A DNA stretch of 64,000 nt from Hylemonella sp. (GCA_030680575.1 JAUXVI010000046.1:1-64000), one strand, 5' to 3'. Numbered from the stretch's first letter, positions 44,933 through 54,161 are shown. Numbers and translations are program-made. Notes: generated by a model not told the origin, from the letters alone.

Positions 44933-45798
44933 ACCCCACTTCGAATTACCTAACGCTGGCCGGCCGCGAGATCCACTACATGGCGTGGGGCGCACCGGAT
45001 GCCGAGCCGGTGATCGCCTGGCATGGCCTGGCGCGCACCGGGCGCGACATGGACGAACTGGCCGAACACCTCAGTGCCCAAGGCTACCGCGTGATCTGCC
45101 CCGACACGCTGGGCCGCGGCTTGAGCCAGTGGAGCCCGTTGCCGCAGCAGGAGTATTGCCTGGCGTTTTATGCGCGCCTGGCGGCCGCGTTGTTCGAGCA
45201 GTTGAAGATCGAGCGCGCGCACTGGGTCGGCACCTCCATGGGCGGTGCCATCGGCACGGTGTGCGCCTCGGGCCTGTTCCAGCCGCAGCTCAAGGCACGC
45301 ATCCGCAGCCTGGTGCTCAACGACAACGCGCCCGAGCTGGCCGCAGCGGCTATCCACCGCATCCGTGCTTATGCCGGCAACCCGCCGGCGTTCGAGACGG
45401 TGTGCGAGCTGGAGGCCTTCTTCCGCCAGGCCTACAAACCCTACGGCTGGCTCAGCGACGCGCAGTGGCGCCGCCTGACCGAAACCTCCACCCGCCGCCT
45501 GCCCAATGGCCGTGTCACGCCGCATTACGACCCGGCCATGGTGCAGCAGTTCGAACACCACCCCGACGACTACCTGATCTGGGACCATTACGAGCAGGTC
45601 GATATCCCGGTGCTGCTGCTGCGCGGTGTCGAGTCCGATCTGGTGTTGCCCGAGACGGCTGCGAAGATGCAGACCTGCGGCCCGGGCCGACGCGGGCAGT
45701 TGCAGGCGATCGAGGTGCCTGGCTGCGGCCACGCGCCGGCGCTTAATGTGCCGGCCCAACTCGACGCCGTACTGGACTTCATCCGCCGCGCCGACTGA
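44929..45798 (+). CDS. Alpha/beta-fold hydrolase in the transporter operon
   Basis: I start at ATG 44929 in the ATGA overlap with livM, preceded by CAGGAGG; the product has 289 residues. The catalytic triad is visible: nucleophile in WVGTSMGGAIG, aspartate in LLRGVESDLVLP, and histidine in VPGCGHAPAL. The oxyanion region is WHGLARTGRDMDEL. The tight coupling to the transporter suggests that it hydrolyses an ester, amide or ring-cleavage product derived from the imported compound. The substrate cannot be inferred. Confidence 0.85.
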   Translation: MNPTSNYLTLAGREIHYMAWGAPDAEPVIAWHGLARTGRDMDELAEHLSAQGYRVICPDTLGRGLSQWSPLPQQEYCLAFYARLAAALFEQLKIERAHWVGTSMGGAIGTVCASGLFQPQLKARIRSLVLNDNAPELAAAAIHRIRAYAGNPPAFETVCELEAFFRQAYKPYGWLSDAQWRRLTETSTRRLPNGRVTPHYDPAMVQQFEHHPDDYLIWDHYEQVDIPVLLLRGVESDLVLPETAAKMQTCGPGRRGQLQAIEVPGCGHAPALNVPAQLDAVLDFIRRAD

Positions 45799-45895
45799 CG
45801 CTGCGGTGACAGGCCTCGCGGCGGGCCGCCGCGGTGATGCGATCTTGGCTTGGCACAATGCAGGCTCGATTCATGAAGAACAACGAGGAGCAGGC

Positions 45896-46534
45896 ATGGC
45901 CTTGACGATCTACGGCATCATCGCATCGCGCGCGTTGCGTCCCCTGTGGGCGGCGACCGAACTGGGGCTCGATTTCGAGCATGTGCAGACCGACTACAAG
46001 CTCGGCACCACGCGCGCGCCGGAGTTCCTGGCGATCAACCCCAACGGCCACATTCCGGTCCTCGTCGACCACCGGCCCGAAGGCGACGTGACGGTGTGGG
46101 AGAGCATGGCGTGCGCGCTCTACATCGCGCGCCACCACGGCCAAGCTGACGGGGTGAGCCTGGTGCCGGCCACGCCGCGCGAGGATGCCGAGGCGCTGCG
46201 CTGGAGCTTCTGGACCGTGACCGAGTTGGAAAAGGACGCGCTCACCGTGTTGATGCACCGCTTGGCCATGCCGGCCGAGGAGCGCAAGCATGATCTGGCC
46301 GAAGCGGCCGAACGGCGCCTGAAGGTCCCGCTGCGCGTGCTGGAGCAGCATCTGGCGCGCGGCGAGGGCTTCATCGCGGCCGCGCGTTTCACGGTGGCCG
46401 ACCTGTGCGTGGCCAGCGTCATGCTGTGGGTGAAGCCGGCACGCGAACTGCTGGCGCAGCACCCGTTGGTCAGTGCCTGGCTGGCGCAGTGCCTGGGGCG
46501 GCCAGCTTATGAAGCGCTGCGGCGCCATCGCTAG
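45896..46534 (+). CDS. Glutathione S-transferase family protein
   Basis: I start at ATG 45896, with GAGGAG just upstream (212 residues); the longer open frame overlaps the hydrolase. The N-terminal thioredoxin-like domain has the cis-proline element NPNGHIPVL and the glutathione-binding VWESMACALYIA. The C-terminal helical domain ends with FTVADLCVASVMLWVKPARE. It follows the hydrolase after about 100 bases on the same strand and may belong to the same catabolic unit, though a separate promoter is possible. The reaction is unknown. Confidence 0.85.
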   Translation: MALTIYGIIASRALRPLWAATELGLDFEHVQTDYKLGTTRAPEFLAINPNGHIPVLVDHRPEGDVTVWESMACALYIARHHGQADGVSLVPATPREDAEALRWSFWTVTELEKDALTVLMHRLAMPAEERKHDLAEAAERRLKVPLRVLEQHLARGEGFIAAARFTVADLCVASVMLWVKPARELLAQHPLVSAWLAQCLGRPAYEALRRHR

Positions 46535-46583
46535 AAAGCTCAAGCCAAATTGGCCTGAAGTCCTTGCTGCTTATGCGTCAGCA

Positions 46584-46600
46584 GCTACTGAAATAATAGC
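46584..46600 (+). repeat. Interspersed 17-nt core repeat, copy 4 (intergenic)
   Basis: GCTACTGAAATAATAGC lies in the 76-base convergent spacer between the GST gene and hemH. This copy is intergenic and includes a longer upstream part (GCTCAAGCCAAATTGGCC ... TTATGCGTCAGCA) that matches segments near other copies, so the whole unit is probably about 60 bases. Confidence 0.6.
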
Positions 46601-46610
46601 GTTCCGGGCT

Positions 46611-47702
46611 TCAGTTGCGGGCGCCCAGGGCCAGCGCGGCAGCACGTGAAGCCGCCAGTGCCTGGGCGTCGGGTGCGCTGTGCGTCGGCCAGCCGGCCAG
46701 GTGCTGCAATGCAATGCCGCCCAGCGCAGCGATGGCCTCGGCGCTGTCGTTCAGACAGGGGATGTATTGGAATTCCTGGCCGCCAGCGGTCAGGAAAGCC
46801 TGCTTCGCCTCCTGCGCAATTTCTTCCAACGTTTCCAGGCAGTCACTGGTGAAGCCGGGGCACACCACGTCGACGCGCTTCACCCCGACCTGGCCCATCT
46901 TGATCAGTGTCGGTTCGGTATAGGGCTCCAGCCACTTGGCCTTGCCGAAGCGCGACTGGAAGGTCAGCTGGTAGTGTTCGCGGCTCAGCCCCAGTTGTTC
47001 AGCCAGCAGGCGCGCGGTCTTGTGGCATTCGCAGTGGTAGGGGTCGCCGAGGTGCAGCGTGCGCTCGGGTACACCGTGGAAACTCATCACCAGCTTGTCC
47101 GGCCGACCGTGGTCCTGCCAGTAGGTGCGGATGCGCTGCGCCAAGGCGTTGATGTAGCCCGCATCGTCGTGGTAGCGGTTGATGAAACGCAGCTCGGGCA
47201 GGCTGCGCACCTGCGCGGCCCAGTGGTAGATGGCGTCGAACACGCTGGCGGTGGTGGTGCCGGAGTACTGCGGGTAGGCCGGCAGCACCAGCACGCGCGT
47301 GGCGCCTTCGGCCTTGAGCGCATCGAGTTGCGCGGCGATCGACGGGTTGCCGTAGCGCATGGCGTAGCGCACGGTGACGTGGTGGCCTTGGCCTTGCAGC
47401 CAGGCTTGCAGCCCTTGCGCCTGCTTGTCGGTCCAGACCTTCAGCGGTGAGCCTTCCGGTGTCCAGATGCTGGCGTACTTGGCGGCCGACTTGGCCGGGC
47501 GCACGCGCAGGATGATGCCGTGCAGGATCAGCCACCAGATCGGCCTGGGGATTTCCACCACGCGGTGGTCGCCCAGGAACTCGGCCAGGTAACGGCGCAG
47601 TGCCGCCGGCGTGGGCGCATCGGGCGTGCCCAGGTTGCACAGCAGAATGGCCGTAGACGGTGCCTGGCCATGGGTGTACGCGGGTTCTTGTTTGAATGCC
47701 AT
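46611..47702 (-). CDS. hemH: Ferrochelatase
   Basis: HemH inserts ferrous iron into protoporphyrin IX, the last step of protoheme synthesis. The start at ATG 47702 ([20 protein letters not shown]) gives 363 residues. Marks are [24 protein letters not shown], the metal-binding histidine in [11 protein letters not shown], and the conserved [19 protein letters not shown]. The longer upstream frame overlaps the divergent HAD gene and is not coding. The two starts are only 19 bases apart, so their promoters must overlap the genes or lie within this spacer. Confidence 0.95.
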   Translation of the reverse strand: MAFKQEPAYTHGQAPSTAILLCNLGTPDAPTPAALRRYLAEFLGDHRVVEIPRPIWWLILHGIILRVRPAKSAAKYASIWTPEGSPLKVWTDKQAQGLQAWLQGQGHHVTVRYAMRYGNPSIAAQLDALKAEGATRVLVLPAYPQYSGTTTASVFDAIYHWAAQVRSLPELRFINRYHDDAGYINALAQRIRTYWQDHGRPDKLVMSFHGVPERTLHLGDPYHCECHKTARLLAEQLGLSREHYQLTFQSRFGKAKWLEPYTEPTLIKMGQVGVKRVDVVCPGFTSDCLETLEEIAQEAKQAFLTAGGQEFQYIPCLNDSAEAIAALGGIALQHLAGWPTHSAPDAQALAASRAAALALGARN

Positions 47703-47721
47703 GCGGTATTCTCGCCCAGCT

Positions 47722-48435
47722 ATGCCTACTCTGCTTGACACGGCCCGCATCAAGGCCATTTCCCTCGACCTCGACGACACGCTGTGGCCGATCTGGCCGG
47801 TGATCGGGCGGGCCGAGCAGGCGCTGCAGGACTGGCTGCGGCCGCTGGCGCCGCAGACGGCCGACCTGCTGGCCGATGCCGAGCAGCGCCTGGCGCTGCG
47901 GCGCGAAGTACAGCAGCAGCGGCCCGACATCGGCCACGACCTGCGCCGGTTGCGGCAGGAACTCATCCGCCTCGGGCTGCAGCGCCATGGCGAAGACACC
48001 GCGCTGGTGGAGCCCGCCTACGAGGTGTTCATCGCCGAGCGCATGCGCGTTGATCTGTTCGAGGATGCGCGCCCGGCGCTGGCCTGGCTGGCGGCGCGTT
48101 ATCCGCTGGTGGCGGTGTCCAACGGCAATGCTGATCTGCACCGCGTTGGCCTTGGCGACTATTTTCACGCCGGTCTGAGCGCGCAGGACTTCGGTGTCGG
48201 CAAGCCCGATCCACGCATCTTCCACGCCGCCGCCCAGGCCGCCGGCGTGTTGCCGCACGAGGTGCTGCATGTGGGCGATGACGCGGCGCTCGATGTGCTT
48301 GGCGGCCTGGGAGCCGGCATGCAGACGGTCTGGGTCAACCGGGCCCGTCACGACTGGGCGCACGAGACGCTGCGCCCGCACGCCACGGTGGACGACATGG
48401 CGCAGCTCTGCGCTTTGCTGCAGGCGCAGGGCTGA
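47722..48435 (+). CDS. HAD-superfamily hydrolase
   Basis: A 237-residue haloacid-dehalogenase-like phosphatase. Motif I is [14 protein letters not shown], motif [11 protein letters not shown], motif III in [14 protein letters not shown], and motif [13 protein letters not shown] helical cap (about 25-105) suggests a small phosphorylated metabolite as substrate. I start at ATG 47722 ([20 protein letters not shown]); the frame open upstream overlaps hemH. The physiological substrate is unknown. Confidence 0.88.
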   Translation: MPTLLDTARIKAISLDLDDTLWPIWPVIGRAEQALQDWLRPLAPQTADLLADAEQRLALRREVQQQRPDIGHDLRRLRQELIRLGLQRHGEDTALVEPAYEVFIAERMRVDLFEDARPALAWLAARYPLVAVSNGNADLHRVGLGDYFHAGLSAQDFGVGKPDPRIFHAAAQAAGVLPHEVLHVGDDAALDVLGGLGAGMQTVWVNRARHDWAHETLRPHATVDDMAQLCALLQAQG

Positions 48436-48441
48436 GCCGCG

Positions 48442-50892
48442 TCAGCGCTGCGGTTGCAGTACCAGCGTGCTGCGCGTGTTGGCCGCCACATCGGCCGGGC
48501 TCAGGTGCATGGGCTGGTAGCGGCCGGCCACATAGGCCTCGGCCTGGTCGTGGTGGTGCGGATCGAGCAGCACGCCGCTCTGGCCCACCGGGTTGATGCC
48601 CAGTCCTTTGCCGGCGTCGGCGAAGTCGATCAGGCGTCGGGTGGACGGACCGTAGCCGACGGCCCAGGGGGCTGGACCCACCGGGAAGGACAGGTTGTTG
48701 ATCACCTCACGGCCGCCCGGCGCACCAAAGGGGCCGATGTTGAACAGCAGATCGAGCGGCTTTTGCTGGCCCAGCGGGTGGGGGTGGGTCAGGGTGTGGG
48801 CCTTGCTCCAGACCCAGCTGGCCGGCGTCTTGCCCAGCGTGCTTTCGAGATGGGTGATGGCGGCACGCCAGGCCAGTTGCAGGATGTCGCGCCGTTTTTC
48901 CACCGCGGGGGTGCCGCGCTGATCCCACCAGGGGGAGTTGGCATCGGCGGTCAGGCGCGGCAGGGCATAGTCGAGCGCGCGCGTGCGCAGCAGGTTGCGA
49001 AACGGCACCTCGCCCAGTTCATCCTGCATAGCCGCCTTGATCAGCTCGTAGATGAACTGGTTGAAGAGGGTCGGCGCGATGCTGGTGGTGCTGTGGCTGC
49101 CGTCCCACTCGGCCAGTTGACCCAGCAGCGCGCGCTCAGCGCCGTCCACCACCACGGTGTTCAACTCCAGCAACAGGGGCCTGAGCACGCGCGGTCCGTA
49201 GTTGGTGCGGCTGTCGAGTTGCAAGGCCTTGTTGTTGTCCAGGTTCCATTTGACGCCCGGTTCACGCAGCAATTGGTCGATCCGTTGCGCTCGTTCGTAC
49301 AGGTTGTAGTAACCCGGCACCGGCAGACCGCTGCTGGGCGCTGGCTGGTGGTTGGCCGAGACGATGTAGCCGCGCGCCGGGTTCTCCTCCTGCGGGTTGT
49401 CCTGGAAGCGATAGAAGCCCAGTTTGTCGGCCTCGCCGCGGCTGGCGTCCAGGATGAAGGTCGGGTTCACGTTCTCGGGGCGCTGCGGCAGCCGGGCGGC
49501 GGCCCACCAGCCGATGTCGCCGGCCGCATTGGCCCAGACGATGTTGAGGCCGGGGGCGTGGATCTTGCTGGAGGCCTCACGGGCTTTCTCACGCGTGTCG
49601 GCGCGGTTGAGTGCGTAGAAGGCGTCGATGGTCAGGTTCTCGGTCTCTCGCCAGGCCCACCACATGGCCATCGGCGTGGTGCCCAGGCTGTCGGCAAAAG
49701 CGTCATTGACGAGCGGGCCGTGCGGCGAGCGGCGCAGCGTGAGCGGCACCGGCGCGGCCCCCTTGACGGCGATGGTTTCGCTCCGGCTTTGCAGGTCGAC
49801 CCACTGGCCCTGGTACCAGACCTGGTTCGGGTTGGCCGGGTTGACCTTCTCGGCCACCAGGTCCAGGTCGTCGTTCTGGAACATGGTCAGGCTCCAGCCG
49901 AACTGCGGGTTGTGGCCGAGCAGGGCCACCGGGTTGAGCGCCTGGTGATGACCGTAGAGCTCGAAACCTGGCGCCTTCAGGTGTGCCTCGTACCAGACGG
50001 CGGGGGCGGCAAAGCTGATGTGCGGGTCGCCGGCCAGCAGGGGCTTGCCGCTGGCGGTGAGGCGTCCCGAGATCACCCAGGCATTGCTGCCTTCGAACTG
50101 GGGCACGCCGGCCAGCGTCAGCGCCTCGTGACTGAGCTCGGCCAGGCGGTTCAGGCCCTGCCAGTCGGCCGGCGTCAGGCGTGGCGACCGTTCTGCCATC
50201 AGCGCAGCCTCCGCCATCGGGCCCACCACGCCCAGCGGGTGCCATTCGAGGTCGAATGTTTTCAGGTAGGAGGGCCCAAGTCGGTCGCGCACAAAGGTCA
50301 GTACCGGCTCGGCGCGAAAGGCAGCGGCGAAGCTGTAGGCCAGATAGCCTGAGACGGCAATGGTGTCGACCGGCGTGAACGGACGCGGTGTGATGCCGAG
50401 AATCTCGAATTCCATCGGCAGCGGCCGGCTGGCCTGGTACTGGTTGATGCCGTCGAGGTAGGCGGCCAGCGCCTGCCAGGCCGGGCTGTTGTGGTCGGCG
50501 CGCGCCACCACGGTTTCGGCGTGGGCGCGCAGGCCAAGGGTACGGAACAGGCGGTCGGTGTCGAGCAGCTTGGGGCCGATGATCTCGGCCAGCTCACCGC
50601 GTGCCAGCCGGCGCACCATTTCCATCTGGAACAGGCGATCCTGCGCATGCACATAACCCAGGGTGCGGTAGAGGTCGGCCTCGTTCTGGGCGTTGATGTG
50701 GGGGACGCCGCGCTCGTCATACGCCACGCTGACCGGTGCCTTGAGTTTTTGCAGGCCCACGGTGCCGTGGCGCTGCGGCAACTTGGAGCGGGCGTGCCAG
50801 GCGAAAGCGCCTGCCGCAGCGATCACGACGACCGTCAACAGCACGATCAGGGAGGTGAAAGAGATCTTGAGGAGGCGTTTCATCGGCGGCAC
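48442..50892 (-). CDS. Penicillin-acylase family protein (Ntn hydrolase)
   Basis: An 816-residue exported precursor. A signal/anchor helix (about 10-30) is followed by the alpha-subunit region (VAYDERGVPHINAQNEADLY RTLGYVHAQDRLFQMEM). The beta-chain nucleophile serine is in FEGSNAWVISG (about 270), where autocatalytic cleavage would occur. Downstream, GDPHISFAAPAVWYEAHL and NVVWA-type motifs fit the family. Such enzymes deacylate penicillins, acyl-homoserine lactones or other amides; the substrate is not predictable. It follows hpnE by 66 bases on the same strand, so it may be part of that operon. Confidence 0.88.
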   Translation of the reverse strand: MPPMKRLLKISFTSLIVLLTVVVIAAAGAFAWHARSKLPQRHGTVGLQKLKAPVSVAYDERGVPHINAQNEADLYRTLGYVHAQDRLFQMEMVRRLARGELAEIIGPKLLDTDRLFRTLGLRAHAETVVARADHNSPAWQALAAYLDGINQYQASRPLPMEFEILGITPRPFTPVDTIAVSGYLAYSFAAAFRAEPVLTFVRDRLGPSYLKTFDLEWHPLGVVGPMAEAALMAERSPRLTPADWQGLNRLAELSHEALTLAGVPQFEGSNAWVISGRLTASGKPLLAGDPHISFAAPAVWYEAHLKAPGFELYGHHQALNPVALLGHNPQFGWSLTMFQNDDLDLVAEKVNPANPNQVWYQGQWVDLQSRSETIAVKGAAPVPLTLRRSPHGPLVNDAFADSLGTTPMAMWWAWRETENLTIDAFYALNRADTREKAREASSKIHAPGLNIVWANAAGDIGWWAAARLPQRPENVNPTFILDASRGEADKLGFYRFQDNPQEENPARGYIVSANHQPAPSSGLPVPGYYNLYERAQRIDQLLREPGVKWNLDNNKALQLDSRTNYGPRVLRPLLLELNTVVVDGAERALLGQLAEWDGSHSTTSIAPTLFNQFIYELIKAAMQDELGEVPFRNLLRTRALDYALPRLTADANSPWWDQRGTPAVEKRRDILQLAWRAAITHLESTLGKTPASWVWSKAHTLTHPHPLGQQKPLDLLFNIGPFGAPGGREVINNLSFPVGPAPWAVGYGPSTRRLIDFADAGKGLGINPVGQSGVLLDPHHHDQAEAYVAGRYQPMHLSPADVAANTRSTLVLQPQR

Positions 50893-50958
50893 TTGCAGAC
50901 GGTTATGACGTGGTGGAACTCAGGCGATTGTGCGTGACTTGTGCGGGGGCGTCCATGG

Positions 50959-52266
50959 TCAGCGTTGGGGGTGCTGCAGGCCCGCGACTGCCTGCAGGCC
51001 GCTGCGCACTGCGCCCTCCAGTGTGGCCGGGTAGGGCCCGGCCACATAGTCGCCGCAGGCCAGCAGGCCGGGGGCGATGTCCTGCCGTGGTCGTTGCAGG
51101 CCCGGCGTGCAGGCGAAGGTGGCGCGTTTTTCCACCACGGTCTGCACCGGTTGCAAGGTCAGACCCAATTGCGCGCCGGCCTGGACCAGCACCTGGTCTT
51201 GCAGCACATCGCGTTCCGCGTCGCTGGCGCTGACGACAAAGGCCAGCAGGCCTGCGGGGCCGCCGAGCTGGCCGCGGTCGAACACGAACTGCGCCGGGGC
51301 TGCTGTGCTGCTGCGCAAAGTCAGCATGGGGGCTGCCAGGCGAGCGTTGTCGCCCCAGGCGTAGACGGTGGTGATGGCTTCATAACGCAGTGCTTGGGCC
51401 GTGGCAGCCCAGCGGGTCATGCTGTTTGCTATCGAATCAGGAGCGGTTGGCGCATATTCCATAAGGAGACGGGCCGATTCTGATGCCGAAGCGGCGAGCA
51501 GGACGGCATCGAAAGGTTCGCCGTTGACATGCCACTGGGGGCTTTGCGCCTGAATCTGTGTGACGCGAGTCCCCGGTCGCACCGCACCGCCGTGCTGCTG
51601 CAGCCAGCTTGCGGCAGCGGCGGGGAACAGGGCCGAGAGATCCTGCCGCGGCAGCAGCAGGTGCGAGCCGCCCGGGATGCCGAACAGCGCGTCCTGCAGC
51701 ACGCGCAGGAACACCTGGGCGCTGGCCTGCGCGGCCGGCGTGTTGAGGGCTGAGACGCACAGTGGTTCGATCAACTCCTGCAGCACCGGCGGTGCCAGGC
51801 GCTGGCACAGCTGCGCCACCGACAGCGCGGGGGCGCACTGGAAACCGGCCATCTGCCAGCGCAAGGCTTCGCGCAGCAGGCCCCCGCGTGCGCCCAGCGG
51901 CCAGCCGCGTGCCCGCGCAATGCCAACGAAGGCATCCAACGGTGTCGGCAGCCATGCGGCGTGCGGGAATTGCAGGCCGGCGCCGTCGGGAAAACGCAGC
52001 GTCAGCGGCAGACGTAGCAAGGCTAGGTCTGGGTCGACGCCCACAAGGCGCATCAGGCGCAGCGAATCGGTGTAGGCGCCGATCAGGATGTGCTGGCCGT
52101 TGTCGAGGGTGACTTCGCGTCCGTCGGGCAGCGTGCCCGGCACGGCGCGAGCGCGTCCACCCAAGGTGCGGGCGGCTTCGAACACCGTGACCTGGTGGCC
52201 GTCGCGCGTGGCTTGCACCGCGGCGGCCATGCCGGCCCAGCCGGCGCCGATGACGGCCAGTTTCAT
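50959..52266 (-). CDS. hpnE: Hydroxysqualene dehydroxylase HpnE
   Basis: HpnE reduces hydroxysqualene to squalene in the three-enzyme bacterial squalene pathway. The start at ATG 52266 gives 435 residues. The N-terminal FAD-binding motif is MKLAVIGAGWAGMAAAVQAT, followed by FEAARTLGGRARA. The C-terminal flavin motif is GLLACGDYVAGPYPATLEGAVRSG. The amine-oxidase/phytoene-desaturase-like body carries LIEPLCVSALNTPAAQAS. Gene order hpnC-hpnD-hpnE supports the call. A 17-nt core repeat (51428-51444) lies inside the frame. Confidence 0.92.
   Translation of the reverse strand: MKLAVIGAGWAGMAAAVQATRDGHQVTVFEAARTLGGRARAVPGTLPDGREVTLDNGQHILIGAYTDSLRLMRLVGVDPDLALLRLPLTLRFPDGAGLQFPHAAWLPTPLDAFVGIARARGWPLGARGGLLREALRWQMAGFQCAPALSVAQLCQRLAPPVLQELIEPLCVSALNTPAAQASAQVFLRVLQDALFGIPGGSHLLLPRQDLSALFPAAAASWLQQHGGAVRPGTRVTQIQAQSPQWHVNGEPFDAVLLAASASESARLLMEYAPTAPDSIANSMTRWAATAQALRYEAITTVYAWGDNARLAAPMLTLRSSTAAPAQFVFDRGQLGGPAGLLAFVVSASDAERDVLQDQVLVQAGAQLGLTLQPVQTVVEKRATFACTPGLQRPRQDIAPGLLACGDYVAGPYPATLEGAVRSGLQAVAGLQHPQR
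51428..51444 (-). repeat. Interspersed 17-nt core repeat, copy 5 (in hpnE)
   Basis: The plus strand reads GCTATCGAATCAGGAGC. By its flank it is oriented on the minus strand: GGAATATGCGCCAACC precedes the core there, closely matching the flank of the DUF349 copy. It encodes part of MEYAPTAPDSIANS. Confidence 0.55.
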
Positions 52267-52339
52267 CACGGTTTCGCCGCCGGGCCGCCAGCGCGGTGAA
52301 ATCCGCGCTTCGCACGGACGGGCGAAATGCGGCCCCAAG

Positions 52340-52411
52340 CCCAAGCAAAGCGCAGGGCAAGCCTGCGCCTGGGGGCAGGGAGCCACACGCAGTGGGCGAC
52401 CGTGGGGGTCA
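52340..52411 (+). repeat. Dispersed GC-rich spacer repeat between hpnE and hpnD
   Basis: The spacer ends CACGCAGTG (52386-52394) ... CGTGGGGGT (52401-52409), the same pattern as before livH. Its right tip overlaps the hpnD stop codon (TGA on the minus strand, 52411-52409). The 142-base spacer holds no other recognisable feature. Confidence 0.55.
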
Positions 52412-53248
52412 TAACCTGCCTAAAGCCTGCACGCGCCAAGCCAGCCAGAGCTTGCGCAGCGGTGTGAGGCTGATGCGCTGGTGCAGCACCTGGAAGTTGT
52501 CGCGCTCGATCTCGCGCAGCAGGGTGCGGTAGATGCTGGCCATCATCAGGCCGGGTTTTTGCGCGCGCCGATCGCTCTCGGGCAGCAGGGCCAGCGCTTC
52601 GTCGTACAGGCGGTGGGCGCGCTCGGCCTGGAACTTCATCAGGGCAGTGAAGCGTTCAGAATACTGGCGTTTCAACAGCTCGTGCGCCTTGACGTCGAAC
52701 TGCTGCAGCTCGCTCACCGGCAGATAGATGCGACCGCGCAATGCGTCCTCGCCGACGTCGCGGATGATGTTGGTGAGCTGGAAGGCCTGGCCCAGCGTGT
52801 GGGCGTACTCGGTGGTCTGTGCCTGTGTCTGGCCGAAGATGCGCGCGGCGACTTCGCCCACCACGCCGGCCACCAGATGGCAGTAGCGCTGCAGGGCCGG
52901 GTAGTCGAGGTAACGCGTCTGCTGCAGGTCCATCTGGCAGCCTTCGATGACAGCCAGCAGGTGGCGCGACTCGATGCCGTGGTCGGCGGCCAGCGGCATC
53001 AGCGCCTGCGTCACCGGGTGGGTGGACGCGCCGGCGTAGGCGCGTGCCACCTCGGCCTGCCACCAGGCCAGCTTGGTCTGTGCCACGCCGGGGTCCGTTA
53101 CCTCGTCCACCACGTCGTCGACCTCGCGGCAGAAGGCATAAAAGGCGGTGATGGCGGCGCGCCGCGGTTTGGGGAGAAAGAGAAAGGCGTAATAGAAGCT
53201 GCTGCCCGAGGCGGCGGCTTTTTGCTGAACGTACTGCTCTGGCGTCAT
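52409..53248 (-). CDS. hpnD: Presqualene diphosphate synthase HpnD
   Basis: HpnD condenses two farnesyl diphosphates to presqualene diphosphate. I start at ATG 53248 (MTPEQYVQQKAAASGSSFYY), giving 279 residues; the 17 codons of open frame upstream belong to the spacer. Both aspartate-rich motifs of the squalene/phytoene synthase family are present: FCREVDDVVDEV and QLTNIIRDVGEDALRGRIYL. The FYYAFLFLPKPRRAAITAFY opening is typical. It lies 34 bases after hpnC. Confidence 0.93.
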   Translation of the reverse strand: MTPEQYVQQKAAASGSSFYYAFLFLPKPRRAAITAFYAFCREVDDVVDEVTDPGVAQTKLAWWQAEVARAYAGASTHPVTQALMPLAADHGIESRHLLAVIEGCQMDLQQTRYLDYPALQRYCHLVAGVVGEVAARIFGQTQAQTTEYAHTLGQAFQLTNIIRDVGEDALRGRIYLPVSELQQFDVKAHELLKRQYSERFTALMKFQAERAHRLYDEALALLPESDRRAQKPGLMMASIYRTLLREIERDNFQVLHQRISLTPLRKLWLAWRVQALGRL

Positions 53249-53282
53249 GGGCTTGATTGTCGCTGCATCATGGGGGTCTGCT

Positions 53283-54161
53283 TTACATCCAGATCGCACG
53301 CCACAGCATCACGGCCCCATCCCAGGGTTTCAAGGTGGGCCGGGTCTGCAGCGTGGCGTAGTTCAGCGCCTCGATCTTGTCCAGGATGCGCAGGCCGCCT
53401 TGCACCACCAGGCGCAACTCCCAGCCGGCGCGGCCTGGCAGGTGGTGCACGAGTTCGGTGCCTTTTTGCATCATGGCCCTTGCTATCTGTGCCTGAGATG
53501 CTATCAATTGGGTAGCGTTGGGCGTCTGCTGCAAGGCCTGCAACTTGGCGCGTGTGACGCCGAACGCCAGGCAGTCGGCATCGGGCAGGTAGTGGCGGCC
53601 GCGCGGGATGTCGCGGCTCAGGTCCTGCCAGAAGTTGATCAGCTGCAGCGCGGTGCAGATGGCGTCGCTCTGACGCAGCGCAGCCTCGTCCTGAACACCG
53701 TAGAGGTGCAGCAGCAGGCGGCCCACCGGGTTGGCCGAACGGCGGCAGTAGTCCAGCAGTTCGGTCTGGTCGGCATAACTGGTCTGGGCGCTTGTTTTGC
53801 GCACGTCCTGCGTGAAGGCGTCGAGCAGGTCGGCCAGCAGCGGCACCGGTAGATGAAAGGCCTGCAGCATGGCCCGCAGCGGGTCGAACACCTGCGGCCA
53901 GCGGCCGCTGTGCGGCAGACCGGTAGCCAGGGCTTGCAGATCGGCGTGGTAGGCGGCCAGGTCATCCAGCCGCTGTTGCGCCGGGGCATCACCTTCGTCG
54001 GCAATGTCATCGGCGGTGCGGGCGTAGTGGTAGATGGCGGCAATCGGCGCGCGCAGCCGGGGCGGGCAGAGCCAGGAGGCCACGGGAAAGTTCTCGTAGT
54101 GCTCGATCGGCTGGGGAGCGGGGAGGGTGTTCACGCCGGGGATTGTCGCCCAGGCATGCAA
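53283..54161 (-). CDS. hpnC: Hydroxysqualene synthase HpnC
   Basis: HpnC converts presqualene diphosphate to hydroxysqualene. The 292-residue product shows the synthase motifs YHYARTADDIADEGD and QLINFWQDLSRDIPRGRHYL, and opens ENFPVASWLCPPRLRAPIAA, typical of HpnC. The start at 54161 (MHAWATIPGV) is one option; a GTG ten codons in (VNTLPAPQPIEHYENF) is another. It heads the hpnC-hpnD-hpnE operon. A 17-nt core repeat (53500-53516) lies within the frame, encoding part of NATQLIASQ. The squalene-hopene cyclase gene is not in the window. Confidence 0.92.
   Translation of the reverse strand: MHAWATIPGVNTLPAPQPIEHYENFPVASWLCPPRLRAPIAAIYHYARTADDIADEGDAPAQQRLDDLAAYHADLQALATGLPHSGRWPQVFDPLRAMLQAFHLPVPLLADLLDAFTQDVRKTSAQTSYADQTELLDYCRRSANPVGRLLLHLYGVQDEAALRQSDAICTALQLINFWQDLSRDIPRGRHYLPDADCLAFGVTRAKLQALQQTPNATQLIASQAQIARAMMQKGTELVHHLPGRAGWELRLVVQGGLRILDKIEALNYATLQTRPTLKPWDGAVMLWRAIWM
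53500..53516 (+). repeat. Interspersed 17-nt core repeat, copy 6 (in hpnC)
   Basis: GCTATCAATTGGGTAGC, with CTTGCTATCTGTGCCTGAGAT upstream on the same strand. It sits on the strand opposite to the hpnC coding direction, inside the C-terminal third of the gene. Confidence 0.55.

Noticed and set aside
46611-48381. Minus-strand extension of hemH into the HAD gene
   Set aside because: The conserved ferrochelatase N-terminus begins at ATG 47702; the upstream frame is the antisense of a complete HAD-family gene.
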